Source of the DNA: Paramarasmius palmivorus
Lineage: Eukaryota > Basidiomycota > Agaricomycetes > Agaricales > Marasmiaceae
Direction of reading: 5' to 3'
DNA length: 64,000 nucleotides
Assembly (NCBI GenBank): GCA_037176845.1
Contig: JAYKXP010000010.1
Span: forward strand, 620,001-684,000
Positions 1-11,593 of this stretch are shown one piece after another. The notes below the pieces were generated by a model, which was not told the origin of the DNA, did no database searches, and worked only from the letters and a program-made list of their open reading frames with translations. Position 1 is the stretch's first letter; the number at the start of each line of letters is the position of its first letter. The translations under genes and the position numbers were made by a program.

Positions 1-1001
1 TTGGAGAGGATTGCGATAAAGGATTGAGATGAACTCACGTTTTCTCATACTCCAAGCTCACGTTAAGAGTAAGAATGAACGCATTTTCGAGCCGTTTGGG
101 CATATCTGGATGTCGTGCACCGTGGTCGAGAACAAGACCACGGACAAGCTGTGTTTCTGATGCCGTTCGATGTTGCATCTTCATGATCTCCACCATGTGG
201 AGGTCAATAGGTTGTATCCACTGGTCTTTGGACTCTATGGGCACTTGGTTAGCGGTGAAGAATGTGATTATTACATAGTGCAGACCTTTTGAAGGTGCTG
301 GCGGTCTTATTGTCAGAACCGCATCGACGACGTCAGCAGAAAGCTGTTTTGCTAGCGGTGCGTTCACTTTTGTTGCAAGCGAAGTGTAAGCGACGTTGAT
401 CAATGTAGCCCGGTCGACTTTTGAGGGTTGTTTGAATGTGTCGAGGAACTAAGCTGAGATGAATAAGAAGCACGGCAAAAGATATTCTTGCGACTTACAG
501 CCAAAGCTTCCTTCTTTGCAAGATCAAAGCCTTCTCCAATGACGGTTGGATGAACACCCTCGCTGATGTACCGATCCGCCTGCTTGAGCAACTCTCCTAC
601 TAACAAAACCACACTCGTCGTTCCATCTCCAACTTGATCATCCTGCGCAACAGCTGTCCGTGCAATCATGGCAGCAGTGGGATTTTGGATCTGCATCTCC
701 GATAGAAGAACTTTTCCGTCCTTGGTCATTTTGATCTGCCCAGCTCCATCTACAAGCATTTTAAGGGTTCCTCTGGGTCCTAAATGATCATTCAGTTCAG
801 TATCATCATTAGAGCATCATAGCATGCACATACCCAAGTTTCCTTTGACAACATTGGCCAGACCCATCGCTCCGGTGGTGTTCACCTTTTAACTACTGAA
901 TTTCATCCTACCTTGTACAGGATAAAGCCAAAACATACCTGAAGAGCAGCAGCCCTCCGTACACTCTCGGCTTTCGGATTGATGAGCTCGATGGACGACA
1001 T
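1..1001 (-). CDS. CCT6: T-complex protein 1 subunit zeta (CCT6), N-terminal part, cut by left edge
   Basis: One of the eight subunits of the cytosolic chaperonin CCT/TRiC, which folds actin, tubulin and WD40 proteins with ATP. The start at 1001 gives [14 protein letters not shown]. Short exons follow, then an equatorial-domain exon with the ATP-site motif GDGTTS and GELLKQAD (about 500-760). The next exon carries [16 protein letters not shown] and ends NVSLEYEKT near 39, where GTGAGT opens an intron running off the window. A 51-nt stretch in the left exon (about 243-293) reads through without a stop but has intron ends and no counterpart in the family, so it is probably spliced out. The intermediate and C-terminal domains lie outside the window. 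Family assignment is firm; exact small-exon borders are inferred. Confidence 0.93.
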
Positions 1002-1236
1002 GACGGTGAGAGAAGAACTTGTAAGAATTTCAAAGTTTTGACTTGATCACAAGAAACGCGACAGCTTTGTTTGGCAACATGCGCAAGGACAAACAAGGAT
1101 CGAACACCGGAAATAGAGACGCCGGGCTTTCCTGTGTGTCAGTGATACATACAATACTTATAATAACCGGGAGTTGTGATGGTACCGCTCGTTCCTCACC
1201 GCTCTACCACCATCTTGCAGCTTAATTCGCAGAAAA
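1002..1236. promoter_or_regulatory. Shared upstream region of CCT6 and the SDR gene
   Basis: 235 bp separate the two divergent start codons, so both promoters must lie here or overlap the neighbouring gene. No clear TATA box was found. A CT-rich and TACCACC-containing stretch sits just before the SDR start. The assignment rests on gene orientation only. Confidence 0.5.
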
Positions 1237-2569
1237 ATGCCAGTCGATATTCCAAAAGGCAAGGCTGGAAAGGCCACTAGTCTTTACGACAATACTCGTG
1301 CAAAACAAGAGGATAGTCTCCAAACGACATTAACACGTATACGAAACGTGCAAGCTCATATCGAGGGTACACCGAGAGGAAACAGGTTAAAGGGAAAAGT
1401 ATGCATCATTACTGGTGTTGGGTCACTCAAAGGAATTGGGTGAGTAGTTACTCTTCTGCAGGCGATCGTATCTCATGTCTCCAAGACGGGCATCGGCAAT
1501 TCGGTTCGCTCACGAAGGTGCCCTTTTCCCCTCCTTCCGTTTACAACGTGGCTAATCCAAGTCACTACAGGGGCAGCTCATCTTTATCTGGTTGACTATG
1601 ACCCCACCAATTTACCCGATCTCAAAGCAACCATCGAAAAGAAATACCCCGACGTGAAGGTATGCTTACCCCGCGCTGCGTCGTTCCAAAGTCTCACCTT
1701 CTGCTAGGTGACTACACACGCCTTTGATGCTGCATCAGAGAAAGATATCATTGCCATCTGTGACCAAGCTCTGAAGGAGGAAGGTCGTCTCGACGTGTTC
1801 TTTGCCAATGCAGGTATTGCGAGCCGAGATACATTGGCGAACACAACGGCAGAAACGTTCATGGAAAGTATGAGGGTCAACAGTCTCTCGTAAGTCAACT
1901 AGGCTACCACACATGACAAGGACTACTGCTAAGTATTTGAATTGGATATCAGGTGCTTCCTTGCCATAAAGCACGCTTCTGAGGCTATGAAGAAGACCAA
2001 CGCGTCCAGAGGCAAGGAATTGAGTGGTGGTAGTATCATTTTGACTGCGTCCGGTATGTCCCAGCAATATGCACAAGCCTACGAGTATCTAATTATTGCT
2101 TGCAAGTTGCTGGAATTCGTTCAGGAGCTGGAACGGTCGATTGTATGTCGCCCGAAATTTCAATAGCCCCATCTGACAATCTTGCGCAGATTCGGCATCC
2201 AAAGCTGCAGTGAACTCCATGGCCAAAACCTCTGCATATCAATTAGCTCGCACTGGTATTCGTGTCAACTCCATCTGTCCTGGAATCATTGAAACCGGTA
2301 TGACAACCGACGCGTTCGAGTATGCGAAACAACGTGGAACGCAAGGCAAGATGGGACAATTAAACCCTCTAGGACGATGGGCCATTGCAGATGAAGTTGC
2401 TCAACTAGCTCTATTTTTGGCTTGTGGTGAGTATTTCACTATAGAAGGGAGTGAGATCCATTAAATAAATACTACTATAGATGATTCAAGCTACGTCAAC
2501 GCGCAGAATATCGCCGTCGATGCTGGCCTTTCATCTTCTCACCCCACTGTACCCGGACGATGGGCCTGA
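1237..2569 (+). CDS. Short-chain dehydrogenase/reductase (classical SDR)
   Basis: NAD(P)-dependent oxidoreductase of the classical SDR superfamily; the substrate cannot be read from sequence. A leader of about 55 residues precedes the Rossmann motif KVCIITGVGSLKGIG, a TGxxxGxG variant in which the glycine spacing is stretched. Then follow NAG in FFANAGIAS, a serine in IILTAS, the YSASK catalytic Tyr/Lys motif, and the ICPGIIETGM segment after the active site. The C-terminus ends GRWA. At least five introns of about 50-60 nt are needed, including one splitting the glycine motif near 1440. It lies head-to-head with CCT6 across 235 bp and tail-to-tail with the flavin-reductase-like gene 82 bp away. 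Function beyond SDR is not inferred. Confidence 0.88.
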
Positions 2570-2651
2570 AGAAGGTCAAACCACATGTTTGATTTCGTGT
2601 ATGTATCAATAGTCGGTTGTATATCTGAGCAATATAACCAAAAACACCAGC

Positions 2652-3727
2652 CTATGATTTCTTTTCTTTTGACAACTTGTGAATCTCTTCCTGTGAAGCT
2701 TTCCATGACACCCGTGGAATATCGAAGCCCTCCGTGAGTCTGGAATATGACAGGCCACCCATGCGAGCAATCGGTCGTAATTGAGCAGGGTCGGCTTGTA
2801 GACCATCCTCTGAAAGGACAGATTCTCTGACGTGAACTTGCTTGATGAGACCCAAAACCAACGTGTGTGTGAGTTCTTGCGTGTCGAGAGTGGCAATGTC
2901 ATGGTGGAAGTGTAGCTGGGTAATGTCGTGTCAATCGTAGCGTTTTCATTTAGTTGAAATGACGGGCGTACTTCGCATTCCATACTAACGAGGCTCTCCT
3001 TGACGCAAGGAGGCTTGACAGCTCGCTAATGTGACAGTCAGGGAAAACTGAGAATCCTATGACGATAGATACGACTCTCACACTTGGCTCCATAGTCAGA
3101 CCGCTCACGATCCACTCGTCTACAGATGCAGGTGCTTCAACTGAACAAGCGTTGGCTGCCTGGACGAAGTGTTCGCTTATGATGTTGACTGTGAACTCTT
3201 TCGTGCTGAGAATGTTCTCCCGGGTGTCCTTTGGCCGATTCTTGGGGAGTTGGAAGGAAACACTAAGAAGTGGCGGCGTGTGTGATACCATGGAGAAATA
3301 ACTGTCCAAGGTTCCGTTATTCGAGCTGGATTGAGATCAACATGCCACCAACCTGAATGGCGCAAGATTGGGTGTTCCGTCTGCAGCGAGAGTAGAAACA
3401 AAGGCAATAGGACGTGGTATTATCACAGAAGTCAGCAGACGATATGTGTCCCTGGGTCAAACATCCAGATTATATATTCATTCTACGAAGCGAGTACATG
3501 AAGACCTACCTGCTAGAAGTATCCTTCATCACCCATGTTTTCCTAGGCTTTTCTTCATGTTCCGAATTCCATGACGCGCCTGCGCCTAATTTCCAAGTCG
3601 AATCTGGAGACTGGGTGAATCCAAAAGATTTTTCTGGGTCGAACTTTGGTCGAAGAGTGCTATTGAAACGGTATGAAGACGAAGAGAAACGTCGCGCACA
3701 TGTCCGGACGAGAGTCCTTGACATCAT
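2652..3727 (-). CDS. Flavin reductase-like (FMN-binding split barrel) protein, probably mitochondrial
   Basis: Belongs to the flavin reductase-like domain family, which binds FMN in a split-barrel fold. The start at 3727 gives MMSRTLVRTCARRFSSSSYRF, rich in Arg and Ser with no acidic residues, as expected for a mitochondrial presequence. The core contains PRPIAFVSTLAADGTPNLAPF, YFSMVSHTPPLLSVSF, KDTRENILSTKEFTVNIIS and the C-terminal GGLSYSRL segment, all typical of this family. The protein ends in a basic tail, HKLSKEKKS. Several introns of about 50-60 nt interrupt it, for example around 2930 and 3040. It is divergent from the biotin ligase gene with 120 bp between starts. The electron donor and partner are unknown. 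Confidence 0.82.
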
Positions 3728-3847
3728 CGTTGCAGTCGGATATTTCAGGAGTCACGAGATATTGACATCAGTTTTCTCTCACCGCGACGCGAAGTACTGG
3801 GTGCTTTGGCAGCGGCAGCGAGGACTATCGCGCTCGAGGCCGAAACG
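3728..3847. promoter_or_regulatory. 120-bp bidirectional promoter region, flavin reductase-like / biotin ligase
   Basis: The ATG codons of the two divergent genes are only 120 bp apart, so their 5' untranslated regions and core promoters must be packed together here. No TATA motif is visible. This is inferred from layout. Confidence 0.5.
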
Positions 3848-5871
3848 ATGAACGTCCTCGTGTATTCTGGCCCCGAAGCTCTACCCAACTCTCTCAAGTA
3901 CACCCTCTCGACACTTCGCAGATTACTGCGAAACACCTATACAATTCAGTCCGTTACATCACAGGTTCTGAAGAATCAACCTTGGTCGATATCCTGTGCT
4001 CTTTTCGTCTTCCCCGAATGCAAGAACGTATCGTCAGCACCGCAGTGGATCTCTTCGTTGGATAGATACGTCGAAAGCGGGGGATCAGTTCTGTGTCTCT
4101 CATCGGGATTCGCATTGAAACCAGCTTCGGTTGGAGGTCTTCGCTTTAAGATAGCTGGCAGCTCTCTTTGCCCGACATATGCAGATCCTTCGGATCGACC
4201 GCAATCCGTGAATTTACACATTGCCGGAGAGGTTGTTAGAGATGTGTTCCAAAGCGGACAAAGAGAGTTTGCTGGAATCGAGCAGCAGAATGGTTGTCGC
4301 GTCTTGGCTAGATATGCTGGAGATGAACAGGTTGCGGCAGTGGAATGTGGATCAGGCAAGGGCAGGGTTATGTTTTGGGCACCCAGCTTGGAATTTCCTG
4401 TTATCGAAGATCCAGCTCGATCAGTCTTTTTGACACTTTCAGCTCCGGAACTCGAAGCAGCGGAACAGAGAAGATTGCGACTACTACAACTCACGTTGAC
4501 TGGGCTGGGTATACAGGCATCATTCATCGAAACCACACCCCGGCCACTTCCTCAGTTCCTCGTTTCACAGCCCACCAATTCATCTGCAGTTTCTACTGTA
4601 CTTAATGCAATCGGAGTCTCGGTTGGCGGCGTCATCAAGGATACCAACGATACCTTCCACTTTCACACATTGGCTGAAGCAGAACAAGTCCTGCAGAAGG
4701 CACGCCAAGAAGAAGTATCCGAAGATCCTGCGACTTGGCAGCCAAAGCATATCATCGTTTGTCCGGATGGTGCGCTTCCCGAAGGTACATTGACGCCTAT
4801 ATTTGACATACCTCTATTCTTCCGAGCACTATCGGAAGCTCGTTCTCGGACGGGTAGCAACTCCTCTAGTAACCCATGGGGTTTTGGAGACGTGCTGGTG
4901 TACGGTGAAGCAGTCACCAGTACCCAAACGATGCTGGACAAGTAAGTCTTTGTCAGGATGAGCATCTACTGCCGTCTTAGATGCGAAAATTAACTAGGAA
5001 TCCACATATTCTCTCACACCTTCCGGTACCTTTACTCTCTATTGCTTCACACCAAATCGCAGGGCGAGGACGAGGATCGAATTCGTGGATATCGCCCGCT
5101 GGATGTTTGCAGTTCTCACTTCTTCTTCGATTGCCACTTTCATCTTTCCCTGCGAATAAGCTCGTGTTTATTCAGTACTTGATTGCGTTGGCGATGGTAG
5201 AAGCGTGCAGGTATCCAACAGTGCTGGGGAGACAGGGGGAAGCTGTCCGAATCAAGTGGCCGAATGACCTGTACGCGGTTACTGGTGAAAGGGAGGAGCA
5301 AAAGAAGAAAATCGGAGGGATATTGGTTAGTACTAGCTTCTCCGATGGGCAAATTGATATTGTGATAGGTAAGTGGGCGCATTTAGTAGGCTGTTGTCAA
5401 TGATGACGATCTTCTTTCTAGGCTGTGGCTTGAATGTGCTCAATCCTCCGCCAATATTATCACTAGCCCAGCTACAACGCGAAGGAGATGCACCCCCTAG
5501 CATGGAGAAGACTGCTGCCGCAATCATGATCAAGTTTGAGAAGATGTGGTCAGTCTTCGTTAGTGGGAAAGGTGATTTCACGCCTTTCATGGACTTGTAT
5601 CTCGAACGATGGCTTCATTCGTATGTCTTTATGACTGCTTTCTCGAGACATTAGACTGACATTATGTTATGACAGTGATCAGCTCGTCCAACTCACCACC
5701 ACGACTCCACCGACCTACGTTCGGATATGTGGAATCACTTCTGACCATGGTCTTTTGCGAACTCTACCCGAACGGAGAGGATGGGACCGGGGAGAGGAAG
5801 GATTTATTGACCTCCAACCAGATGGGAATAGCTTTGACTTGATGTCTGGATTAATTAAGAGCAAGTCATGA
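3848..5871 (+). CDS. BPL1: Biotin--protein ligase (holocarboxylase synthetase)
   Basis: Attaches biotin via biotinyl-AMP to carboxylases such as acetyl-CoA and pyruvate carboxylase. The start at 3848 begins MNVLVYSGPEALPNSLKYTL, the N-terminal glutamine-amidotransferase-like domain of fungal enzymes. The catalytic domain starts with GDVLVYGEAVTSTQTMLD, followed by the nucleotide-binding loop GRGRGSNSW, IKWPNDLYA, KKIGGILV and GCGLNV. The C-terminal cap domain ends with GFIDLQPDGNSFDLMSGLIKS. Introns lie near 4944-5000, 5370-5420 and 5620-5680. An ATG 42 nt upstream in the same frame (3806) is less likely, because the homologous N-terminus starts at MNVLVYSG. Domain order and motifs are complete, so the gene looks functional. 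Confidence 0.92.
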
Positions 5872-6191
5872 TGCATGACCGAGCAAGCTGTACAGTGGTG
5901 TACAAAGAATCATACAAACGCTGCCATACGATTCTTCCAGTTCAGAATTGAGACGCAGTATGCTGCGGTGCGAGCGTCCGGACTCGGAAGAATAGTTCCT
6001 CGAATTCTTGCGCCATCGGAGGCCTTGACGATATCCTATCACAAGCCGTGTATTACTACGGGAGCCAGGCTTACCTGGGCTTACTGATACACATACATAG
6101 CCGTAGAAAATGACGAGTATATGAGAATTGCAGTGACCTGACCTCGTGAAACCCCCCAGTCGCAGTAAATAACGCGGCCCCCCTTACTGTC
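5872..6191. other. Intergenic: BPL1 3' end and upstream region of the CDF transporter
   Basis: About 320 bp between two genes on the same strand. The first half probably holds the BPL1 3' untranslated region. No conserved coding signal was seen, and short open frames here are not convincing. Confidence 0.5.
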
Positions 6192-6310
6192 ATGCAAACT
6201 GCGACTCCGTCGTTGCGGGGATTCTTTGCTCGACCTTGTCTTCACGTCCGATACTCGCTCACCCTGAGAAAGCGAAACGTGTCAGTGTCAGCTGTACCGG
6301 TACCCTTCGC

Positions 6311-6318
6311 ATATAAAT
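6311..6318 (+). promoter_or_regulatory. TATA box (ATATAAAT) of the CDF transporter gene
   Basis: ATATAAAT lies 72-79 bp upstream of the ATG at 6390, followed by a pyrimidine-rich leader and GCCGCC directly before that ATG. The spacing fits a transcription start near 6340-6350. This argues against the in-frame ATG at 6192, which lies upstream of the TATA box. Confidence 0.5.
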
Positions 6319-6389
6319 CCAGATCAAAATTTCGTCCGGGTTCAGTTTCCTTCATTCTATCAGTTCCAGCCTCCTTTCCTTTCGCCGCC

Positions 6390-7828
6390 ATGTCCTCCAC
6401 GTCATCAATACGTTCTCGGCGACATTCAACCAACAAGAAAGAGCCAAGCGAGGGTCAGGAGAACGGTACTGCACGTCATAATAACAAAGGGGACGAACAT
6501 GACCACGAAGAACACACTCATTCTCATTCGTTGTTCGGGCATTCACATTCTCATGGCGAGGATGAACATAGTCACGGTACAGAGCAGATAATGGCAGCAT
6601 TGCAAGGCAAAGGTGTGCCGAAGCGTTCAATCTTGTTCAACGACATCCTCATTTATTTAACTCATTCTAGGTGACAGGGGAAGTCAAATAACACTGGTCG
6701 GGCTGTATTCAAACGTCGGTTTGACGTTAGCAAAGGGATTAGCGGGGTGGTACATGCATTCAGCATCGTTATTAGCAGATGCTGGTCACTCGTTGAGTGG
6801 TACGTTGAGTCTCCAGTGTTCAAGCGTCATTGAGGAATTTATTGTATCATTTCCCAGATTTATTGGGTGATTTCGTGACACTCACATGCTGGAAACTATC
6901 TCGAAAACCTCCTTCTGAACGCTACCCTTACGGTTTTGCCAAATTCGAGACATTGGGAACCACCACAGTCTCCTTATTACTCATTGGCGGTGCCTTGGGT
7001 ATCGGCTTCCACTCGTACCACCTGCTCATGTCAACCCTCACTGAAGCCGCACAAACACTTCCCACCGGTCCTCTACAAGAAATCCTCACGAATGTGACCC
7101 AAGTAGCTCCGTCAGTGCCAGAATCCATGCAGCATTCACACGTAGAAGTAGTTGATCCCAATGCAGCTTGGTTCGTTCTCGTGCTTAGTGTGCTTCCTTC
7201 CATTTCCCTGACGACCGTTTCTTTTTGTTAGGTTTGCTGCAATAAGCGTCATTGCTAAAGAGTGGCTATACAGAGCAACAAAGCGTGTTGCAGATGAAGA
7301 ACACAGTCCTGTTTTACTTGCGAACGCGATTCATCACCGGAGCGACGCGTATTCGAGTTTTGTTGCTCTGTTTGCGATACTAGGGTCATGGATATTCCCC
7401 CATCTACCTCTAGATCCTATTGGTGGTAAGCAGTTCTGACCAAATCATTGCATGATGACTGTAACACCTGTATTCTAGGCCTAGTCGTTTCCTTTGTCAT
7501 CCTGCAGCAGGGGATCCAATTACTTCTCGGTGCTTGGGGTGACCTTACAGATGCCGGTGTATCTGAAAAGACAAAAGGCTCGCTCAGGCGTACACTGGAT
7601 CCCCTTTTATCCGAATCCTCAACGCCCTCTATACACTCCATCAACAATATCCGCGCTCGTCGGGCGGGTTCTTTGCTATATGTCGATCTAGTCGCAGAGG
7701 TTCCCGGCGACCTCACCGTCCAACAACTCGCCGAACTCGAGGATAGAATCCTACATACCATGAAGGAGAAGCGCAAGGAAGTCGCAGAAGTTAGAGTACG
7801 ATTCAGACCTTCCCTCAAGGATTCATGA
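6390..7828 (+). CDS. Cation diffusion facilitator (CDF) metal transporter, Mmt-like
   Basis: Moves divalent metal ions across a membrane by proton exchange. The N-terminal cytosolic segment is His-rich (several HSH and HDHEEHTHSHS clusters), as in metal-buffering loops of CDF proteins. Transmembrane segments follow, with DAGHSLSD in TM2 and HHRSDAYSS in TM5, the paired metal-site motifs. This pattern resembles the yeast Mmt1/Mmt2 mitochondrial iron transporter branch rather than Zrc1. The C-terminal domain ends VRVRFRPSLKDS. Introns lie near 6671, 6800-6850, 7180-7230 and 7425-7480. An in-frame ATG at 6192 would add a basic, presequence-like 66 residues, but a TATA box at 6311 favours 6390. 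Metal and location are inferred. Confidence 0.86.
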
Positions 7829-8160
7829 ACGCTCTGTATATTTATCACAGTTCAGTTATACCACTGCAGTAGTCGGTTCTTTTGACTCCCCAAGTGGGAC
7901 AGTATCCTACGTGTAAAATAGATACATAATAAACATACGAAATGGAACGGGATGGAAGATGTATAAGGATGGCATACTGTACGACTAGGAACAAATTTTA
8001 ATGATAAAGAAAGGAATAACAACGTGAATACTGTATCCAAGAAAAGTCCAAAAAGTTTGCATCTAATTCATAGCGCAAAGGTTCAGGATGGGTATGGCAT
8101 GGGATATCTAGGCAGAAAACAGAAGCTCGTCAGGGAATAACGTGAAACACTAAATAAAAT
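7829..8160. other. Convergent intergenic region, 3' ends
   Basis: 332 bp between two genes whose 3' ends face each other. It is A+T-rich, with AATAAA at 7928-7933 on the plus strand, a plausible polyadenylation signal for the CDF gene. Nothing else was recognised. Confidence 0.45.
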
Positions 8161-11100
8161 CTAGGTTTTCTTCTTGCCAAAGTATTGTGCGATATTCTTT
8201 GGTTTAGGGCCACTAGATTTGACTGCTGCCTGGCGTTGATAATACACTCGCATTGAGAGGTTCTTCAGCGCAGCTTTAGCCCTAGAACGATCTAGATGGG
8301 CACCACGAGTGTCCACTGTTCAAGAATTAGCATTTGCATGCGGTAGAAACAAGTAGAGAGACATACCAATCTTGGAATGAATCTCTTCAACAGCCATCTG
8401 TATTCTTTGCACCAAAGGAGTGGGCATCTCGCCCTTGCTGGGACTCTTGTTACCCTTCTCGATAGCAATGGCTTTAGCTTCAGCTGCAATCCTAGTGTCG
8501 ACTGCGACGTAGCGGGGTATATTCGACAAAGCGACGGCCAAGATGTCGACGTAGAACCGCATGTCAACATAGTCGGTGTCTGGGTCGATTCTGAATAGAT
8601 CTGCCTTGGGACCGGAAGGGGACAAGGAGGAAAGGACAGAATCTAGAGGCGGTATTTCGCTGTATTCCTTCTGTGACATCGAGTTAGCAAGGATTGTCTG
8701 CGGATCATGAAGACACTCACTTCAGGCACCGACACTCGTTTTAAGATGATTGAATATGCGATCCAGCGTGCCATACGCATGGCTCGACCAGAACCTCCGG
8801 CGAAAAGGGAGACAACGTGGGCTTTATTTACTGGAGCAAGCCTCGAGATGAAGGTTAAGAGTTTCGAGCAAATAGAGGATTCCTACAGAAAACTCAGTAC
8901 AACGCACTTGTAGGACAAGAGAAACGGGGTACCTGAGATGCTGAAATGGTATGTTCCTCGCCAGTCGCAAAGCATACGGCATTGACTGCTAGCATGATCT
9001 CGGTGCGTAGCACGGGAGAAGTACTTGGATCTGACGAAACTGCGCATAATGCTAGCAGAACATCAGAGGCATCATGAGCGAAGATTTTGCGTGTCCTGTC
9101 AAAGAGATGGTTCAGCACTGGGCAAACTTTGAAAGATAAGTACCCACTGGGCAGCAGCAGTCACAAGCTGGACTAGTCGCAAGAGGCAGCTCTCCCTCTC
9201 AGCCCCGTTGATGGGTCGAGGAATGCTTTTACTGTTCCAGCCAAAGCTCCGAACATCTGCTCCGAGCTTGGCCAAAAGATCAACGACAGTATCAAAAGGT
9301 AGCCAAGGTGCCTGAGGATTTGATCCGTTCCAACTACCTAGAAGGAAGTAGAACGCCGCTTGGGTCAAGTCATCCTTGGGAGATCCGAGGGCTGCTGATG
9401 GCTGTCAGTAATGCACCAAATGTACTCGTATATAATCATGCTTACCTCGATTGCAGAGACACGAAACAAGGTCGGGATTGTCGCGAAGCAGAGCAACGGT
9501 GAATGCACCAGTCTTCAATAGAAGGCTGGCTCGCTTCGAATCTGTATAATGTCGTGTCAGCGCCAGCGATTCCACGATAATTGCGACGTCACGTACTTTG
9601 TTCCTCCAGCGCTGCCTTCAATGTTCGGAGAATCGGGTATTGACCCAGATTCAAAAAGTTCAAGTTGCTCGGCTCAAAATCGAGGGCCATAGCATCCTCG
9701 GGTACCACAGTCCAGAGCGGATGCCCAACTCGCCTTTCGAGTTTCGAGTCAACCTCTCTACGCTTCTTGTCAACCGCAATCATATCCGCAACTGCTTTCC
9801 CCCGTGCGTCATCTTCGAACAAGCGCTTTGCTTCATCCTCGCTCATGTCAAAGTCGTCGTCGTCCAAGAGATCTCGCTCTGGGCTGGACTCCAACTTGTT
9901 CCTACTGTCTTGCAGGGCTTTTCTGGCTCTGTTCTCGTCACCTAACCAATCATCGTCCATCAGATAACCATCATCTTCCTCGTCATCCATCTCTGAGCGC
10001 ATATTGCTTCTGCCAGCGACAGCCCGCTCGGCACGTTGGAAGGCATCGTCTCCTTTGCCTGCTTTGTCTGCCTTCTTTTTCTCCTTGAGAAGAGCGTCAA
10101 GGGGGTTATGCGATGATTTTCTGTTCCGCTTGGTAGCTGCACTAGTAGACTGTAGCGGAGAAATCGACTTTGGAGCCGAGGCTTTTCGAGCACCCGGCTG
10201 TCGCAAGTTGTAGCGGTTGTTAGCCGGAGATATGGTTTGCTTGGATGTGGACGCAGTACTGGTTGACATATGTTAGGATTATGGAATCGATGGAAGGGTA
10301 GTATCACTCACGCAACCTCGGTCTCCTTTTGCTTTCCCTTCTTTATACTGCCGAAGTTCAACAATAATTCGTCGTCGTCACTGTCATCCAGCTCCTCCCG
10401 AAACTCAATTTTCTTCTCGTCTTCAGGACTCGACTGGATTTTCGCGTAAGCCTTGGCTCTGATTTCTGCGATGATCTTGGCTGTTTTCGCGTCAGAGTCA
10501 AGGATGACCGGTGAAAGAGCTGGTGATTCGGGACCGCTCATTGGCGGAGTCAGAGGGTGAACAGGCGATGCACCAAAGGAGCGGTCTGGTTCTGTACCAA
10601 ACAGGCTGTATGATGTGTTGGGCGTGAACAGGGGCGAGGAAGGTTCGTCTTCATCCATAGCGTCTGGAAGAGGTTCGGGGTCAACGTTCATGGACGTTTC
10701 AGGATAACCCTCGACCAGTTCTGCTGCTGGACCTGTTTCTTCGCGCCATTTTGAAACTGTGTGCGTGATTGCTTGACGATCCACTTTCTGTGGAGGCCGA
10801 AGAGGTAGACCAATCTCCATTTCATCTGATTGGCTAGGTGGTACAGTTTCACAGTCTGTGGGGATAGGATCTGGAGAAGAAAGACGGGGCTTCTTTCTGG
10901 AATCAAGGCGAGATTGTGAGGGTGAATGATGAATGAGATTCTCCTTTGGAGAAAGGGGAGTAGGGGGTGCAGGCGCGTTCGTTATAGAACGCGTCGATAG
11001 GGCTGCTGGCGTGCGTTGTGACGATTCCGCGACTTGTACATCTGCTTCTGGCTGGCTTGTAGCCTTTCTTTTCCTGCCTGAACCCATGGAAGATGATGCT

Positions 11101-11270
11101 TCGCAACTGGATGAGGGCGAATCTAGAGAGTGAGACTGAGATTTCGGCTGGGAATTTGAGGAGGGGTCGGTGGTAGAAGAGAAAGAAGAGTTTGCCGTCC
11201 GTGGCTTTTTCGAAAACCAGTCGGTTATAGGCTTTCCTTGTGACGCCTTCTTGCCGTTGTTCTTTGCCAT
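8161..11270 (-). CDS. Putative PCNA-binding nuclear protein, family unknown
   Basis: One gene, read as at least six exons. It starts at 11270 with a PIP-box-like element GKPITDWFSKKPR within the first 25 residues. A long low-complexity Ser/Pro region follows, then an acidic segment (MDDEEDDGYLMDDDW, LDDDDFDMSEDEAKRLF). The rest is a helix-rich C-terminal domain containing PILRTLKAALEEQ, LLKTGAFTVALLRDNPD, FYFLLGSWNGSNPQAPWLPF and FVDILAVALSN-like stretches. It ends PKNIAQYFGKKKT, a second PIP-like motif. An intron at about 10260-10311 joins the two large N-terminal exons, so they are one gene. Bipolar PCNA-type motifs and acidic patches suggest a replication or repair role; I do not recognise the globular domain. 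Confidence 0.7.
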
Positions 11271-11593
11271 TGTCGTTCAACTGAAACGCGCATGCCACAC
11301 CGGGTGACAAATTTTCACGCTCTCACGTGTCGGCAGTGGCCGTGTTTCCTGATTCCTGAATTTGTTTCTCAGAAGCTTGGCCTCTTATTATCTAGTGGAT
11401 ACACGCATAATAGTCCCAGTGTTACACCGCAGATAGAATAAGATTGTTGAGGGATACCCAATGTTATTACAATACGGTGAAACCATCCTTGAGAAAAAGA
11501 GAGAAAGAAAATTAAAGTCCAGCCTTCTATGTACGTTGACTAGTCAACAAAATTAGTACTTTTCTTTCGTTCAAGAGAGAACCAAAAGGTCAC
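11271..11593. promoter_or_regulatory. Upstream region of the putative PCNA-binding gene
   Basis: 323 bp between two minus-strand genes. ACGCG at 11286-11290, about 16 bp before the start codon, matches the core of fungal MluI cell-cycle boxes. CACGTG, an E-box, is at about 11324. The far part holds the terminator side of the Ser/Thr-rich protein gene. The motif matches are short and could be chance. Confidence 0.35.

Noticed and set aside
6192..6389. Upstream in-frame start of the CDF transporter giving a mitochondrial-like presequence
   Set aside because: A TATA box at 6311 and a CT-rich leader with GCCGCC before 6390 suggest transcription starts after 6192. The longer form remains possible if a second promoter exists.
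9589..10311. Separate gene starting at 10269 (MSTSTASTSKQ)
   Set aside because: A normal 50-nt intron joins this exon in frame to the exon ending near 10312, making one continuous protein with the 11270 start.
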